A stretch of DNA of 64,000 bases from Micromonospora sp. FIMYZ51 (GCF_038246755.1 NZ_CP134706.1:4774001-4838000), one strand, 5' to 3'. Counted from the first letter of the stretch, positions 1 through 9,565 are shown. The notes: generated by a model not told the origin, from the letters alone. Translations and numbers: made by a program.

Positions 1-347
1 GCGCCGGGTTCGGTCGCGCAGCTGCGGGCCAGCGCGACCGCCAGTCCCCGGATGGTCGCGGCGGAAGCTGCGACGGTGCCCAGCCAGGTGAGCAGCGCCG
101 TTCGGGCGTCGGACGAGTCGGCGAGATCGCGGGCGCGGTCGCGGAGGGTCTCGATCCGGGCGCGGAAGACCGCCTCCAGCAGCGCATGCCGGTTGGGGAA
201 GTGCCGACGTACGGTGCCAGATCCCACCCCTGCCCTGCGGCCGATCTGCTCCATGGACGCTTCAGCGCCGTACCGGGCAATCTCCTCTTCGGCAACGGCG
301 AGTAGGAGCGCGTAGTTGCGCCGAGCGTCCGCTCGCTGACAGGGCAT
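1..347 (-). CDS. TetR/AcrR family transcriptional regulator (partial, runs off left edge)
   Basis: The minus strand opens with MPCQRADARRNYALLLAVAE and continues into a typical TetR helix-turn-helix: residues EASMEQIGRRAGVGSGTVRR followed by HFPNRHALLEAVF. About 115 residues are in the window and the ligand-binding C-terminal domain lies beyond base 1. The gene is divergent from the NmrA-like reductase gene starting 100 bases away, the usual arrangement for a TetR repressor controlling a neighbouring oxidoreductase. That regulatory link is inferred from layout only. TetR proteins bind palindromic operators and release them on binding a small ligand. Confidence 0.85.
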   Translation of the reverse strand, partial: MPCQRADARRNYALLLAVAEEEIARYGAEASMEQIGRRAGVGSGTVRRHFPNRHALLEAVFRARIETLRDRARDLADSSDARTALLTWLGTVAASAATIRGLAVALARSCATEPG

Positions 348-446
348 GAGGCACCTCACGATTGCTAAGTGGCGGGGCCCGCCGTATCGCACCAGGAGTA
401 AACGGCGTTCCCCGCCGTTTAGCTTGACCTGCCACGAGGAGACCAT

Positions 447-1373
447 GTGTCCATCGATTCCGCACCGGTCCTGGTCGTCGGTGCCACCGGACAGCAGGGT
501 GGAGCCACAGCCCGCACCCTGCTCGCCGCGGGCGTACCCGTCCGGGCGCTGGTCCGCGACCCCGCCACCGAACGGGCCAAGACCATTGAGGCGCTCGGCG
601 CCGAACTGCGTACCGGTGACCTGGACGACTGCGACTCCCTGACCAGTGCGGCCCAGGGCGCCCGAGCGGTCTTCTCGGTCCAGAGGCCCCCGATGAAGGA
701 CGGCGGACTCGACTTCCCCGGCGAGCACCGCCAGGGCGTGAACCTGATCGAGGCCGCAATCGCCGCGGGCGTACCGCAGTTCGTGCAGACCACGGTCTCC
801 GCCGCCGGGCAGCACACCGAGTTCCCCGGCTGGGCGGAAGGCCGCTGGGCACCCATGGAGCCCTACTACACCGCCAAGGCGGGAATCCAGGACCGGGTAC
901 GCGAGGCCGGTTTCACACACTGGACGCTCCTCAAGCCGGGCTTCTTCATGGAGAACCTGCTGCCCGCGGCGGCGTACCTGTTCCCGCGCGGCGTCGAGGG
1001 CGGCCTGGTGACCGTGCTGAAGCCGCAGACCCGACTCTCCCTCGTCGCGGTCGAGGACATCGGCCGGGCCGCCGCCGCGACGATCGCCGAACCAAAGCGG
1101 TTCGACCGGGTCGAGTTGGAACTGGCCAGCGACTACCTGGCGATGAGCGAGATCGCCGAGATCCTCTCCCGCGCCCTGGGCATCGAACTGACCGCGCCCG
1201 ACATGACGGCCGAGGAGGCTGTCGCCGCGGGCATGCCGGACTGGGCAATCATCGGGCACGAACTCACGGAGGCTGTGGGACAGCCGGCCCGTCCCGAGTA
1301 CGCTCGCGCACTCGGCATCCCGCTCACGACCTTCGAGGAATGGGCGAACCGACACCTACGGTCCGCGCCCTGA
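447..1373 (+). CDS. NmrA family NAD(P)-binding protein
   Basis: A 308-residue SDR-type Rossmann protein. The N-terminus VLVVGATGQQGGATARTLL carries the GxxGxxG dinucleotide-binding motif of the NmrA/atypical SDR family, followed by the conserved VRALVRDP strand that discriminates NADP(H). The rest (LDFPGEHRQGVNLIEAA, FVQTTVSAAG, a YY..KAGIQ segment and FFMENLL) fits NmrA-like redox sensors and reductases. The GTG start at 447 is chosen because GAGGAG lies about six bases upstream; the ATG at 445 is in another frame. Such proteins act in the cytoplasm as NADP-dependent reductases or redox sensors; the substrate is unknown. It is divergent from the TetR gene, so probably controlled by it. Confidence 0.88.
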   Translation: MSIDSAPVLVVGATGQQGGATARTLLAAGVPVRALVRDPATERAKTIEALGAELRTGDLDDCDSLTSAAQGARAVFSVQRPPMKDGGLDFPGEHRQGVNLIEAAIAAGVPQFVQTTVSAAGQHTEFPGWAEGRWAPMEPYYTAKAGIQDRVREAGFTHWTLLKPGFFMENLLPAAAYLFPRGVEGGLVTVLKPQTRLSLVAVEDIGRAAAATIAEPKRFDRVELELASDYLAMSEIAEILSRALGIELTAPDMTAEEAVAAGMPDWAIIGHELTEAVGQPARPEYARALGIPLTTFEEWANRHLRSAP

Positions 1374-1573
1374 CCGACAAGACCCAGGGTTGCCGCCACG
1401 ACCGCAGGTCGCGGACCACTGGAGCTGTGGGACAACCTCGCCGAGGCTGGCGCTCCAGTTGATCTATCCATTCGGCGATCCGCGCGAATGACGCGGCTCG
1501 TGGACCAGGGTCTGGCCAGGTGGTGTGCACCGACGGTCGCGCTGGTGTCCTGGTCGGCCAGTTCTGTGGCTGG

Positions 1574-2953
1574 TCAGGTGATAGGTAGGCCGGCCAGTCC
1601 GGCGGCGAGGCCGAGAAGGGCGCTGACTCCGAGTACGCGCAGCACGGACCACTTGAACCGGAAGATCAGCACACCGGCGATAACAGCGATGCCCAGAGGT
1701 ATCCACCGCACCGTGGCCATCTCCGGCAGTTCCAGGCGCAGCGGCCCACCGGTGACCGTGCGGCTGTCGACGAACAGGGTATGCACCGTGAAGTACAGGC
1801 CGAGGTTGGCGATCACGCCCACGACGGCGGCGGTGATGCCGGTCAGCGCGGCGGAGAGGCTGTGGTTGGTACGCAGGCGTTCGACGTAGGGGGCGCCGAG
1901 CAGAATGAACAGGAAGCAGGGCACGAACGTGACCCAGGTGGTCAGCAGCGAACCCACGACTCCCGCGACCCACGGGTCGAGGCTTCCCGGGTGATGGTAG
2001 GCGCCAAGGAACGCGACGAACTGCACCACCATGATCAGCGGTCCGGGGGTACTCTCGGCCAGCGCCAGACCACGAACCATGTCTCCGGCGGAGAGCCAGC
2101 CGTAGTCCTCGACTGCCCGTTGGGCTACGTAGGCCAGGACGGCGTAGGCACCGCCGAAGGTGACCACCGCCGTGCCGGAAAAGAACAGGCCCTGCTGGGT
2201 GTAGACGCTGCCGATGCCGGTGGTGGCGGCGACCAGCGTGACCGGGGCGAACCAGGCGACGAGCCCGACGGCGAGGATCGTGGCGGCCCGCCGGGCGGAC
2301 GGGCTGTCGTGGTGCAGGGCGTCGTCCCGGATCAACGGCGCCGGGCCGTCGGTGCCGTTGCCGCCGTGCCCACCCGCGGTGACGAGGTGCGGTCGCCATC
2401 GGTGCACGGCCCAACCGGCGAGCGCGGCGAACGCGATGACGACCGGGAACGGCACGCCGAACGCGGCGAGGGCGACGAACGCGACGACGGCGAAGCCCAC
2501 CAGAACCTTGTTGGTGAGGGCTCGGCTGCCGACCCGCCACACCGCCTGAGCGACGATTACGACCACGGCCGGGGCGAGGCCGGCGAACACGGCGGTGACG
2601 GCGTGGGTGTCGCCGTAGCCGACGTAGACCGCCGACAGGGCCAGCAGCGCGACCAGCCCGGGAAGCACAAACAGGGTCCCGGCGACCAATCCACCCCGGA
2701 TGCCGTTGAGTAGCCATCCGACGTAGATCGCGAGTTGTTGGGCCTCGGGACCGGGCAGGAGCATGCAGTAGTTCAGCGCGTGCAGAAACCGGCGCTGCCC
2801 GATCCAGCGGCGTTCATCGACCAGGTGGCGCTGCATGACGGCGATCTGCCCGGCCGGGCCGCCAAAGGTCTGCAAGGAGATGGTGAACCACGCCTTCACG
2901 GCCTGGCCGAAGGGTACGACGTCACGGGTTGCCGGTGGTTCGGTGGTCGTCAC
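1574..2953 (-). CDS. chrA: ChrA family chromate transporter
   Basis: About 459 residues made of two homologous CHR halves, as in long-chain ChrA proteins. The first half begins AWFTISLQTFGGPAGQIAVM and contains LNYCMLLPGPEAQQLAIYVG, the FGGP and PGPEAQQ signatures of the family. The second half repeats this as VVTFGGAYAVLAYVAQ and GLALAESTPGPLIMVVQFV. Multiple hydrophobic segments place it in the cytoplasmic membrane. The family exports chromate, probably by ion-coupled transport. An upstream start at 3031 is possible, but the GTG at 2953 has GGAGGA a few bases upstream and begins the conserved protein. It stands alone between the reductase and a beta-family pseudogene. Confidence 0.9.
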   Translation of the reverse strand: MTTTEPPATRDVVPFGQAVKAWFTISLQTFGGPAGQIAVMQRHLVDERRWIGQRRFLHALNYCMLLPGPEAQQLAIYVGWLLNGIRGGLVAGTLFVLPGLVALLALSAVYVGYGDTHAVTAVFAGLAPAVVVIVAQAVWRVGSRALTNKVLVGFAVVAFVALAAFGVPFPVVIAFAALAGWAVHRWRPHLVTAGGHGGNGTDGPAPLIRDDALHHDSPSARRAATILAVGLVAWFAPVTLVAATTGIGSVYTQQGLFFSGTAVVTFGGAYAVLAYVAQRAVEDYGWLSAGDMVRGLALAESTPGPLIMVVQFVAFLGAYHHPGSLDPWVAGVVGSLLTTWVTFVPCFLFILLGAPYVERLRTNHSLSAALTGITAAVVGVIANLGLYFTVHTLFVDSRTVTGGPLRLELPEMATVRWIPLGIAVIAGVLIFRFKWSVLRVLGVSALLGLAAGLAGLPIT

Positions 2954-3125
2954 CGTGGATCCTCCATCTCCATCGGGATGGCCGGCAGGGCAGCGGAGAG
3001 GCGAGCAAGGTATAGCACCCTCGGTCGGCATCGCGTGGAAGCGGCGTGAGCGGGGCTATGCGGGCGTGCGTCCTAAGAGCAGCGCGCGGCGGTGGTACTC
3101 GTAGAGCCCGTCGAACTGCGGCCGG

Positions 3126-4172
3126 TCACAAGTTGGAGCGCAGGTCGGCATGACCGGATCTTTGGATTTGATCTATGACCTGTGCGAGGTGGTGCGAGGT
3201 AGCCCATGCGTGCCAGTTTGAGGCGTTGCCGGGCCCGCCGACGCCCTCCGCCCGCGCCGCAATCTGATGGTCGCCTCAGGAAAAGTCTCGTCCTTCTGGA
3301 TGCCAGTGGTCGGAGGCCACCAGCGCGTTGCACAGGTCGTACATCGCAGGTCTGTCGGTCTTGCCTTGTGGCCAACGGTAGATCCACCACACCTCATCGT
3401 GGGTGTAGCGCAGACTCGGCATAGGTCGCCAGGCAGCTCCGGCCGCTCCTGGATGGGCGATACCGTAGTCCGCGTAGTGGATGCCGAGGTCCCACACGCG
3501 CTGCCACAGTTGCAGGTCCCAGCGCCGCAGCGGTGTGGGCGTGTAGACCGGGAGGTGCGAGATGCTCTGCGGCATGGCACCGGCGGCGACCGTAATCGAA
3601 CGCCAAGGGTAGCGCAGAGCCCAGGACACGCATTTGCGGACGATCGGCTCGACTCTGGTCAGATCGCGTTCGGATCGCACCTCGAACACGTCAAGGACCA
3701 GGTGGCAATGCTCGATGGTCAGGCCCATCTCATTACGAAGGCAATGCAACGCCTCCTCGGCTTCCCCGTCGTCTGGGTCGCGGGTGTCGCTGCCCAGCCG
3801 GAGAAGGGTGTGGCCGCTATGGAGGTCGGCCGCGTGCCGCACATCGGCCACCCGCGCCTCAGTGTCGTGCAGGTGTAGGACTGGCAGCATCGGGATTCCC
3901 CAGGCCGCGAGGTCGTCGGCGAGGTCGCGCATGGGCCGGCGCACGCTCTCGGTTGGATCGGCGAGACGCCGAACATCAACCGCGATCGTCAAATCGGCAG
4001 GCACCGACTCGCATACCTGTTTGCCGAATCGGTAGGCATCCTTGGTCGGGCCGTTGACAGTCGGGACCACCTCAAAGATCGGCAATACATTCCGCACCAG
4101 AGCAGCGGGCAGGTGCGCGAACGCCCTGAACTCGCCTTCCCGGCCTTTGAGGATGGGCATGTACGTGACCAT
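3126..4172 (-). pseudogene. beta family protein gene interrupted by one in-frame stop
   Basis: The reading frame starts MVTYMPILKGREGEFRAFAH and matches the beta protein family first named from phage T4, a family widespread in bacterial genomes with poorly known function. Codon 299 is TGA at 3276-3278, after GRDFS. The same frame then continues for 49 more codons, GDHQIAARAEGVGGPG, NASNWHAWATSHHL and onward to a TGA at 3126. That tail is the conserved C-terminus of the family, where a tryptophan normally sits at the stop position. A single TGG-to-TGA change therefore explains the break. The 298-residue product may still be made, or the gene may be dead. Confidence 0.75.
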
Positions 4173-4598
4173 GAGTCCGTTCCTGCCGGCCTTGCCCCCA
4201 GTCAGTCACCTCTATCTATGGTCAACGTTAGGTGACCGATTGACAACTCCCCGTCCTTGCTCTGGCGGGCAGTCGAGACGTCGCGAGCCCAAGGACTTTC
4301 GTTCACCACGAAAGCCGATTGAGTCGGCCTCGGCCCCGCGAGACGTTTAAGCCAACGGCCACTGGCACATCCCGGAGCCAAACGTCGGGCGCGCGATGGG
4401 TCGAATTTGATCTTTGAGTCCGCTGTTCACGGCAGTGAGCGACTCCGTTAGCACGGGGGTGGTCAACAGCGAGGTTGCTGAGGTGTCCCTGCTGTCGTAG
4501 AGCGGTTGATGTGTTTCCCGGTCTGACTGGTCCAGACAGGTCATCGGTACGTGCGTGGTTCGTTGAACAGGATGAGGTGTCGCATCGAGGTGATCTCC
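4173..4598. other. intergenic region between beta-family pseudogene and recombinase
   Basis: No convincing gene on either strand. Just before 4599 lies a good ribosome-binding site (GAGGTGATC). A short 7-bp hairpin, CTTTCGT/ACGAAAG, lies near 4294. No attachment-site core could be recognised from a single copy. Confidence 0.4.
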
Positions 4599-6071
4599 AT
4601 GGGCGCTACGGCGAGAGTCAACCAGCCCGACCTCCTGGCCGGATGGCTGCACAACACGCAACCCCGAGTCCGAGGGCACCGGCCACCACCTACTGTCGGC
4701 GGTTTGCGGTTCGCGTTCTACGGGCGGATCTCCACCGCCGACTACCAGGACGCCGCCTCGTCACGGGCTTGGCAACTCGACTCGGCACATCGGACCATCG
4801 CCTACCAGGGGAAGATCGTCGCCGAGTACTTCGACATCGGCTGCTCCCGGCGGGTGCCGTGGCACGCCCGCCCGCAAGCCGCCGCACTATTGACCGCCGC
4901 CACCGGGCAGTGCCGGATGTTCGACGCGGTGATCATCGGCGAGTACGAACGCGCTTTCCACGGTGACCAACTCACCCACGTCGCCGCCATGCTGGCCGCT
5001 CACGAGATCCAACTGTGGCTCCCCGAGACCCGCGGACCCATCGACCTGAACGACCCCACCCACCAAGCCCTGGCCATGCTGCTCGGACATCAGTCGAAAC
5101 GGGAGGTCCTGCGCGCCCGGTTCCGCACCACGATGGCCATGCGCGCCCAAGCCCGCGACCAGGGCCGCCACCTCGGCGGACGGCCACCCTACGGCTACCG
5201 CCTCGCCGACGCCGGACCCCACCCCAACACCGCACACGCCCGCTGGGGACGCCGACTACACCGACTCGAACCCGACCCGATCACCGCACCACACGTACAA
5301 TCGATCTTCGCCCAGCGGATCGCCGGAACCAGCGCCGCCGGCATCGCCCGCACCCTCAACCACCAGGGTGTGCCATCCCCATCGCAGTACGACCGCACCC
5401 GCAACCCGCACCGGACAGCAGAAGGCTGGACAGTACGGACCGTCGCCGAAATCCTCGCCAACCCCCGCTACACCGGACGGCAGGTGTGGAACCGGCAGCA
5501 CACCGACCACCAGGAAACAGAGCCCGGAGACCGGCGCACCAGCCGAGGATCGGTACGGCGATGGAATCCACGAGACCAGTGGATACTGTCCACCCGGTTG
5601 GTGCACCCGCCGCTGGTCAGCGAGACGGACTTCGTCCAAGCCCAAACCGTCAACGCCGTCGCCACACCCGAGGACGGCCAACCACGCCGGTACCTACTCA
5701 CCGGACTGGTCATCTGCCGAACCTGCGGCCGACGGGCCGACGCACACTGGATACACGGACGATCCGGCTACCGGTGCCGACACGGCCACACCAGCGCCAG
5801 CCCACCACAACCTGGCCGGCCCAAACCGCTGTACCTACGCGAAGACCTGCTCCTCGCCCGCATCGCACGGCAACTCCACGACCGAACGACAGAAGCCGAC
5901 GACGGCCCACGAGCCATCGCCGCCTATCTGCGGGCGAACCAGATCACCCTCACCTGCGATGCCGACACCATCACCCTCGGCCGCCAGCCGTCGCCAGCAG
6001 GAATCCCGCGCCAAAAGCAACGACTCCCACCCGAACCGCTCGAAAACATGAACGGCTTTGGTGGGGGTTAA
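4599..6071 (+). CDS. large serine recombinase
   Basis: About 490 residues with the order expected for large serine integrases. An N-terminal resolvase domain carries FAFYGRISTADYQDAASS, with the nucleophilic serine in the YGRIS motif, then DAVIIGEYERAF, and LLGHQSKREVLRARFRT on the long helix. Next come a recombinase domain (GGRPPYGYRL, ILANPRYTGRQVWNRQ) and a zinc ribbon with CRTC and CRHGH near the C-terminus. The ATG at 4599 is preferred to the GTG at 4551 because GAGGTGATC stands just upstream. Such enzymes integrate or excise phages and conjugative elements at att sites. The conjugation genes in this window are 45 kb away, so a link is only inferred. Confidence 0.9.
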   Translation: MGATARVNQPDLLAGWLHNTQPRVRGHRPPPTVGGLRFAFYGRISTADYQDAASSRAWQLDSAHRTIAYQGKIVAEYFDIGCSRRVPWHARPQAAALLTAATGQCRMFDAVIIGEYERAFHGDQLTHVAAMLAAHEIQLWLPETRGPIDLNDPTHQALAMLLGHQSKREVLRARFRTTMAMRAQARDQGRHLGGRPPYGYRLADAGPHPNTAHARWGRRLHRLEPDPITAPHVQSIFAQRIAGTSAAGIARTLNHQGVPSPSQYDRTRNPHRTAEGWTVRTVAEILANPRYTGRQVWNRQHTDHQETEPGDRRTSRGSVRRWNPRDQWILSTRLVHPPLVSETDFVQAQTVNAVATPEDGQPRRYLLTGLVICRTCGRRADAHWIHGRSGYRCRHGHTSASPPQPGRPKPLYLREDLLLARIARQLHDRTTEADDGPRAIAAYLRANQITLTCDADTITLGRQPSPAGIPRQKQRLPPEPLENMNGFGGG

Positions 6072-6440
6072 CGTGTCCGAGTCGTCCACGAATCCATGAT
6101 CGCCGTTCGTGGCGAACTGCAACTCAGGTCTAGATCAGCGGGTCAGCCGATTGGTGGCGCCCCTGTCCCGACTCGTCTTCGAGGATCGACGCGGCAGCGA
6201 CCCGGTCTGCGCATTTTCGGCGCCATTGCGCTCGTCCGAGAGTCAGCTTAACTAGCTGGGCCGGGCGGGGACGTTCTCGGGCGGCGGGGTGGTTCGCTTG
6301 GACGGACCCGAAAGTCTGTTGCCGGCGACTATGAGTTCCGGGACGCTGGTGGCATGACGTTCTGAGGGAGCACCTTCGTCGCCGCCACGCCATCGCGCTC
6401 GGCGGCCGTCCATCCCCCCTTTGGCGAAAAGCGAGCGTCC
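6072..6440. other. intergenic region without recognised gene
   Basis: No supported coding region. A 7-bp hairpin (CCACGAA...TTCGTGG) about 20 bases after the recombinase stop could be a weak terminator or part of a recombination site. Confidence 0.35.
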
Positions 6441-7643
6441 TTGTCCGTTAAGCCTTTCCGGCAGAAGTCGCTGCCGGCACCTACTCCTGCCACCGTTACC
6501 GTCTTCGCCTCCCCGGCCAGCTGGGTCAAGTCCGACGCCGTCGACCAGTGCCACCAGGTGGCCACCCTCGACGGCATGGTCCATGTCGCCGGCATGCCGG
6601 ACCTGCACCCCGGCAAGGGTGCCCCTATCGGCGCCGCCATGACCTCGACGGTGCTCTACCCGCACCTGATCGGCTCGGACATCGGCTGCGGCATCGCCGT
6701 CTTCCCGATCGCGCTGAAGCGGGTCGTGCCGGAGCGGCTCGCCGCCCGCTTCCCCGACCTGGACCGCCCGCTCGACCCGGATCGGGACGCCGACGACCCG
6801 GCCTGGTCCGTGCTGGACGGTGACGTCCCCGCCGGCCACCTCGACGGTCTCGGTACCGTCGGGCGGGGCAACCACTTCGTCGAGCTGGCCCGCGTCGGCG
6901 AGATCCTCGACCCGGGCCACGCCGCGCGGCTCCAACTCGCCACCGGCGACACAGTTCTCGTCGTGCACAGCGGGTCGCGCGGCCTCGGCGAGCGGATCCT
7001 GCGTGAGCACACTGAGCTGCGAGGCGCCGGTCCCGCCGACGACCCGGCCGGGTACCTGGCCCGACACGACGACGCTGTGCGCTGGGGTTCGCTCAACCGG
7101 CGGCTGCTGGCCGCCCGGACCGCGATCGCGCTGGGCGCCAAGCCGACAGCACCGATCGTCGACCAGTGCCACAACCTGGTCGAGATACGCGACGGCCACT
7201 ACCTGCACCGCAAGGGCGCGGCCCCGGGCAACGGCCGAGACGTGCTCGTCGCCGGCACCCGCGGCACCCCGTCGTACCTGGTGGCCGCGCACGCGGGCGC
7301 GCAGGCCAACCACTCGGTGGCACACGGGGCGGGCCGCAAGATGTCCCGGGCCGACGCGCTGCGCCGGGGCCGGGCCAAGCACACGGTCGACGAGCTGCGC
7401 CGCACTCCGGTGGGTTCGCTGGTGGTCTGCGGCGATCGGCAGCTGCTGTTCGAGGAGGCCCCGACCGCGTACAAGCGAATCGAGCAGGTGATCGCCGACC
7501 TGGTCGGCCACGGGCTGGCAACCCCGGTGGCGACCACGGTCCCACTGGTCACCTACAAGACGCCGGACGTGGGGGCCGCGGCCCGCAGCGACCGGCGACC
7601 CGAGCGCCGGCAGGCCGAGCACCGGCGGCGGGGGCGGCGGTGA
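6441..7643 (+). CDS. rtcB: RtcB family RNA ligase (RtcB2 type, paired with PrfH)
   Basis: About 400 residues with the RtcB core. DLHPGKGAPIGAA and LIGSDIGCGIAVFP include the metal-binding aspartate, cysteine and nearby ligands. LGTVGRGNHFVELA and VVHSGSRGLGERI give further conserved histidines, and the GMP-linking histidine sits in the C-terminal AHGAGRKMSR segment. RtcB joins RNA 2',3'-cyclic phosphate ends to 5'-OH ends using GTP and Mn2+. A TTG start is used since the conserved region begins about 25 residues later. Its stop overlaps the start of prfH in a GTGA junction. Paired RtcB2-PrfH systems are known to rescue and repair ribosomes cut in 16S rRNA; that role is inferred here from the pairing. 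Confidence 0.92.
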   Translation: MSVKPFRQKSLPAPTPATVTVFASPASWVKSDAVDQCHQVATLDGMVHVAGMPDLHPGKGAPIGAAMTSTVLYPHLIGSDIGCGIAVFPIALKRVVPERLAARFPDLDRPLDPDRDADDPAWSVLDGDVPAGHLDGLGTVGRGNHFVELARVGEILDPGHAARLQLATGDTVLVVHSGSRGLGERILREHTELRGAGPADDPAGYLARHDDAVRWGSLNRRLLAARTAIALGAKPTAPIVDQCHNLVEIRDGHYLHRKGAAPGNGRDVLVAGTRGTPSYLVAAHAGAQANHSVAHGAGRKMSRADALRRGRAKHTVDELRRTPVGSLVVCGDRQLLFEEAPTAYKRIEQVIADLVGHGLATPVATTVPLVTYKTPDVGAAARSDRRPERRQAEHRRRGRR

Positions 7644-8248
7644 GCCCGCACCTGCTGCTGTCGGCGGGCCGGGGCCCGCAGGAGTGCGCATGGGCGCTGG
7701 CTCGGCTGCTGCGCCGACTGGACGCCGACGCCACCCGGCACGATGTGGGCGTAGTACGGCTGGAAAGCGTCGCCGGCGACCGGCCCGGCACCTACCGGTC
7801 AGTTCTGATCCGGCTCACCGGTGCGGGTGCGGAGACGTTCGCCGCCGCCTGGACCGGGACGTTGTGCTGGCAGGCGCCCAGCCCCTACCGTGCCGGCCAC
7901 GGCCGGAAAAACTGGTACGTCGCCTCCCGGCGCTGCGAGGTCGACGCCACGGTCAACCCGTTCACCGAGGCCGACGTGAAAGTGGTGGCCATACGCACCG
8001 GCGGGCCCGGCGGCCAGCACCGCAACAAGGCCAGCACCGCAGTGCGGGCCACCCACCGCCCGACCGGCACCGTCGTGGTGGTCGACACCGAGCGGCAGTT
8101 CAGCCTCAACCGGAGCATCGCGCTGCGGCTACTGCGGCAACGGCTCGCGGCCGGTGACGAGGCGGCCGGGCGGGCGGTCGTTGCCGCCCGATGGCGCGTC
8201 CACGACGAGCTGGTCCGCGGCGATCCCGTGCGCATCGAACGCCCCTGA
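7640..8248 (+). CDS. prfH: peptide chain release factor H-like protein
   Basis: A 202-residue class I release-factor homologue lacking the N-terminal regulatory domain. It begins SPHLLLSAGRGPQECAWALA, where AGRGP resembles PrfH proteins. The peptidyl-tRNA hydrolysis motif GGQ is in RTGGPGGQHRNKASTAVR near residue 124, followed by the family's basic HRPTG and NRSIALRLLRQRL segments. The GTG start at 7640 overlaps the rtcB stop by four bases, so translation is coupled. PrfH is known to recognise ribosomes with a damaged decoding centre and to release the nascent chain, letting the partner RtcB reseal the rRNA. Nothing in the sequence suggests loss of function. Confidence 0.92.
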   Translation: MSPHLLLSAGRGPQECAWALARLLRRLDADATRHDVGVVRLESVAGDRPGTYRSVLIRLTGAGAETFAAAWTGTLCWQAPSPYRAGHGRKNWYVASRRCEVDATVNPFTEADVKVVAIRTGGPGGQHRNKASTAVRATHRPTGTVVVVDTERQFSLNRSIALRLLRQRLAAGDEAAGRAVVAARWRVHDELVRGDPVRIERP

Positions 8249-8522
8249 TCCCCCTTCGCGCCCCCGCCCACGGGACGACACACAGAGGCGTCCTGAGCCT
8301 CTCCCGACTTGAGGCAACGCGCGTCGCTCTCACTGTCATCGCCACCACCCTCCGCAACCCGCTCCAGGAACACCCCCGTTACCTTTTTGATCGTCCCCAG
8401 CCTGAGACCCTCGGTCGCCCAGCCCGGTATGACTTAAGACCAACAGCAGCACTGACCGCCAGGCCGGGCCGCGCTGAGACGACACCCACCTGCGGACGTC
8501 CGCGTCCCCGACGCGGTGAAGG

Positions 8523-8975
8523 TCAGCCGATGACGGACCGGTCGAGGTGGTAGTGGTGCCACCAGTCCGGGCGGTAGGTGCGGATGACACCGTCGGTGCG
8601 GGTCAGGAGAAGGTAGTTGCCGTCCTGCACCAACGCCGCGTCCTCGTCACGGCCAGCGAGAACCCTTCCGACCGCCGCCATCATGTTGGGGATCCCCTTC
8701 CCGGCGATGTCGTCGGCGCGCATGGAGAAGGTGACGGACACGTACGTTGCGGGTTTCCATTCCCACCGTTCCTCGTCGTCGGTTTCGGCCTCCCAGTAGC
8801 CGTCTTTGCCGGCGCGGACGGTGATGGCGTAGCCGCGTTGGTCGTACAGGCGGGCGGAGAGCAGGGCAGGGTTCGATGTGGGGCGTGGGACTTCGCGGGG
8901 GTCGGCAGCGGTCAGGGCAGCTACCTCGGCGACGGGCGGGTCACCGGCCAGGACCAGGCGGAACTCCACGGCCAT
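8523..8975 (-). CDS. SitI3-like immunity protein
   Basis: A 150-residue cytoplasmic protein starting MAVEFRLVLAGDPPVAEVAA and ending with YRPDWWHHYHLDRSVIG. Its size and the MAVEFRLVLAG opening fit the SitI3-type immunity family, as far as can be judged by eye. It lies 12 bases after the stop of the CdiA-CT-like toxin gene and has GAGAGGGC as ribosome-binding site. Immunity genes directly downstream of polymorphic toxins are the rule. The function, binding and neutralising the adjacent tRNase, is inferred from position. The family name is less certain than the role. Confidence 0.65.
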   Translation of the reverse strand: MAVEFRLVLAGDPPVAEVAALTAADPREVPRPTSNPALLSARLYDQRGYAITVRAGKDGYWEAETDDEERWEWKPATYVSVTFSMRADDIAGKGIPNMMAAVGRVLAGRDEDAALVQDGNYLLLTRTDGVIRTYRPDWWHHYHLDRSVIG

Positions 8976-8987
8976 CAGTGTGCCCTC

Positions 8988-9527
8988 TCAGTCTCGCCGG
9001 ACGATCTGACGGATCGTACCGTCGCGGGTTACCACCGCCAGTTCCTTCAGCCCATCGATCGGCCACTTGTCGAACTGCCGCCGTAACGCCACCACGTCAC
9101 CTTCCCAATCTTTCAAGTTGAGCACCACCCGCTGGGTCTGCTCATCGTCGATCTTCTCCCGGACCTGGCTCCACACGTTGCGCACCGATGTTCGGGCCTG
9201 GGGCGAGTAGCAGTCGAAGACGTGCCCTTCGATCAGATAGTCCGGGTCCTTGTCCGGGTTACCACGGTCACCGGTACGGTCACGGGCGTCGCCGACCTGC
9301 TCTCCCGTGGGATTCTGATGCACCCGATAACCCTTGCCGGCGACGGTGTCGGCGCACTCGTTCTCCAACTCCAAAGCACGCCGGGTGCTGTCGTCGATCT
9401 TGGCGCCGACTCGGGTACGCGGACCCGTCGGCGTGCCGTTCTCGACCCCCGTGGCTCTTCTCCCCCACGCAGGAAGGTCGTCCTGTTGCTGCTCGGACAC
9501 GACGCGAGGCGTGTCGCCGCGGGTCAT
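8988..9527 (-). CDS. polymorphic toxin with CdiA-CT-type tRNase domain
   Basis: The C-terminal ~110 residues read DPDYLIEGHVFDCYSP, NVWSQVREKIDDEQTQRVVL and WPIDGLKELAVVTRDG. These match the CdiA C-terminal endonuclease fold (PD-(D/E)XK-like tRNase), with the DYxIEGxxFDxYxP core and W..V..KI..GQ helix. The N-terminal part is Gly/Pro-rich linker. The ATG at 9527 is the first usable start after the stop of the upstream DUF6244 gene; no ATG/GTG lies between. It probably cleaves tRNA in target cells. How it is delivered is unclear: the upstream WXG100-like protein suggests type VII secretion, which is inference. Confidence 0.72.
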   Translation of the reverse strand: MTRGDTPRVVSEQQQDDLPAWGRRATGVENGTPTGPRTRVGAKIDDSTRRALELENECADTVAGKGYRVHQNPTGEQVGDARDRTGDRGNPDKDPDYLIEGHVFDCYSPQARTSVRNVWSQVREKIDDEQTQRVVLNLKDWEGDVVALRRQFDKWPIDGLKELAVVTRDGTIRQIVRRD

Positions 9528-9565
9528 GGGCGCAGGGCTGGCTGGCGTGGGAGGACCAGCCCCGA

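Noticed and set aside
6252..7691. Long minus-strand frame opposite rtcB
   Set aside because: It is antisense to a well conserved rtcB gene; its content is a codon-bias shadow.
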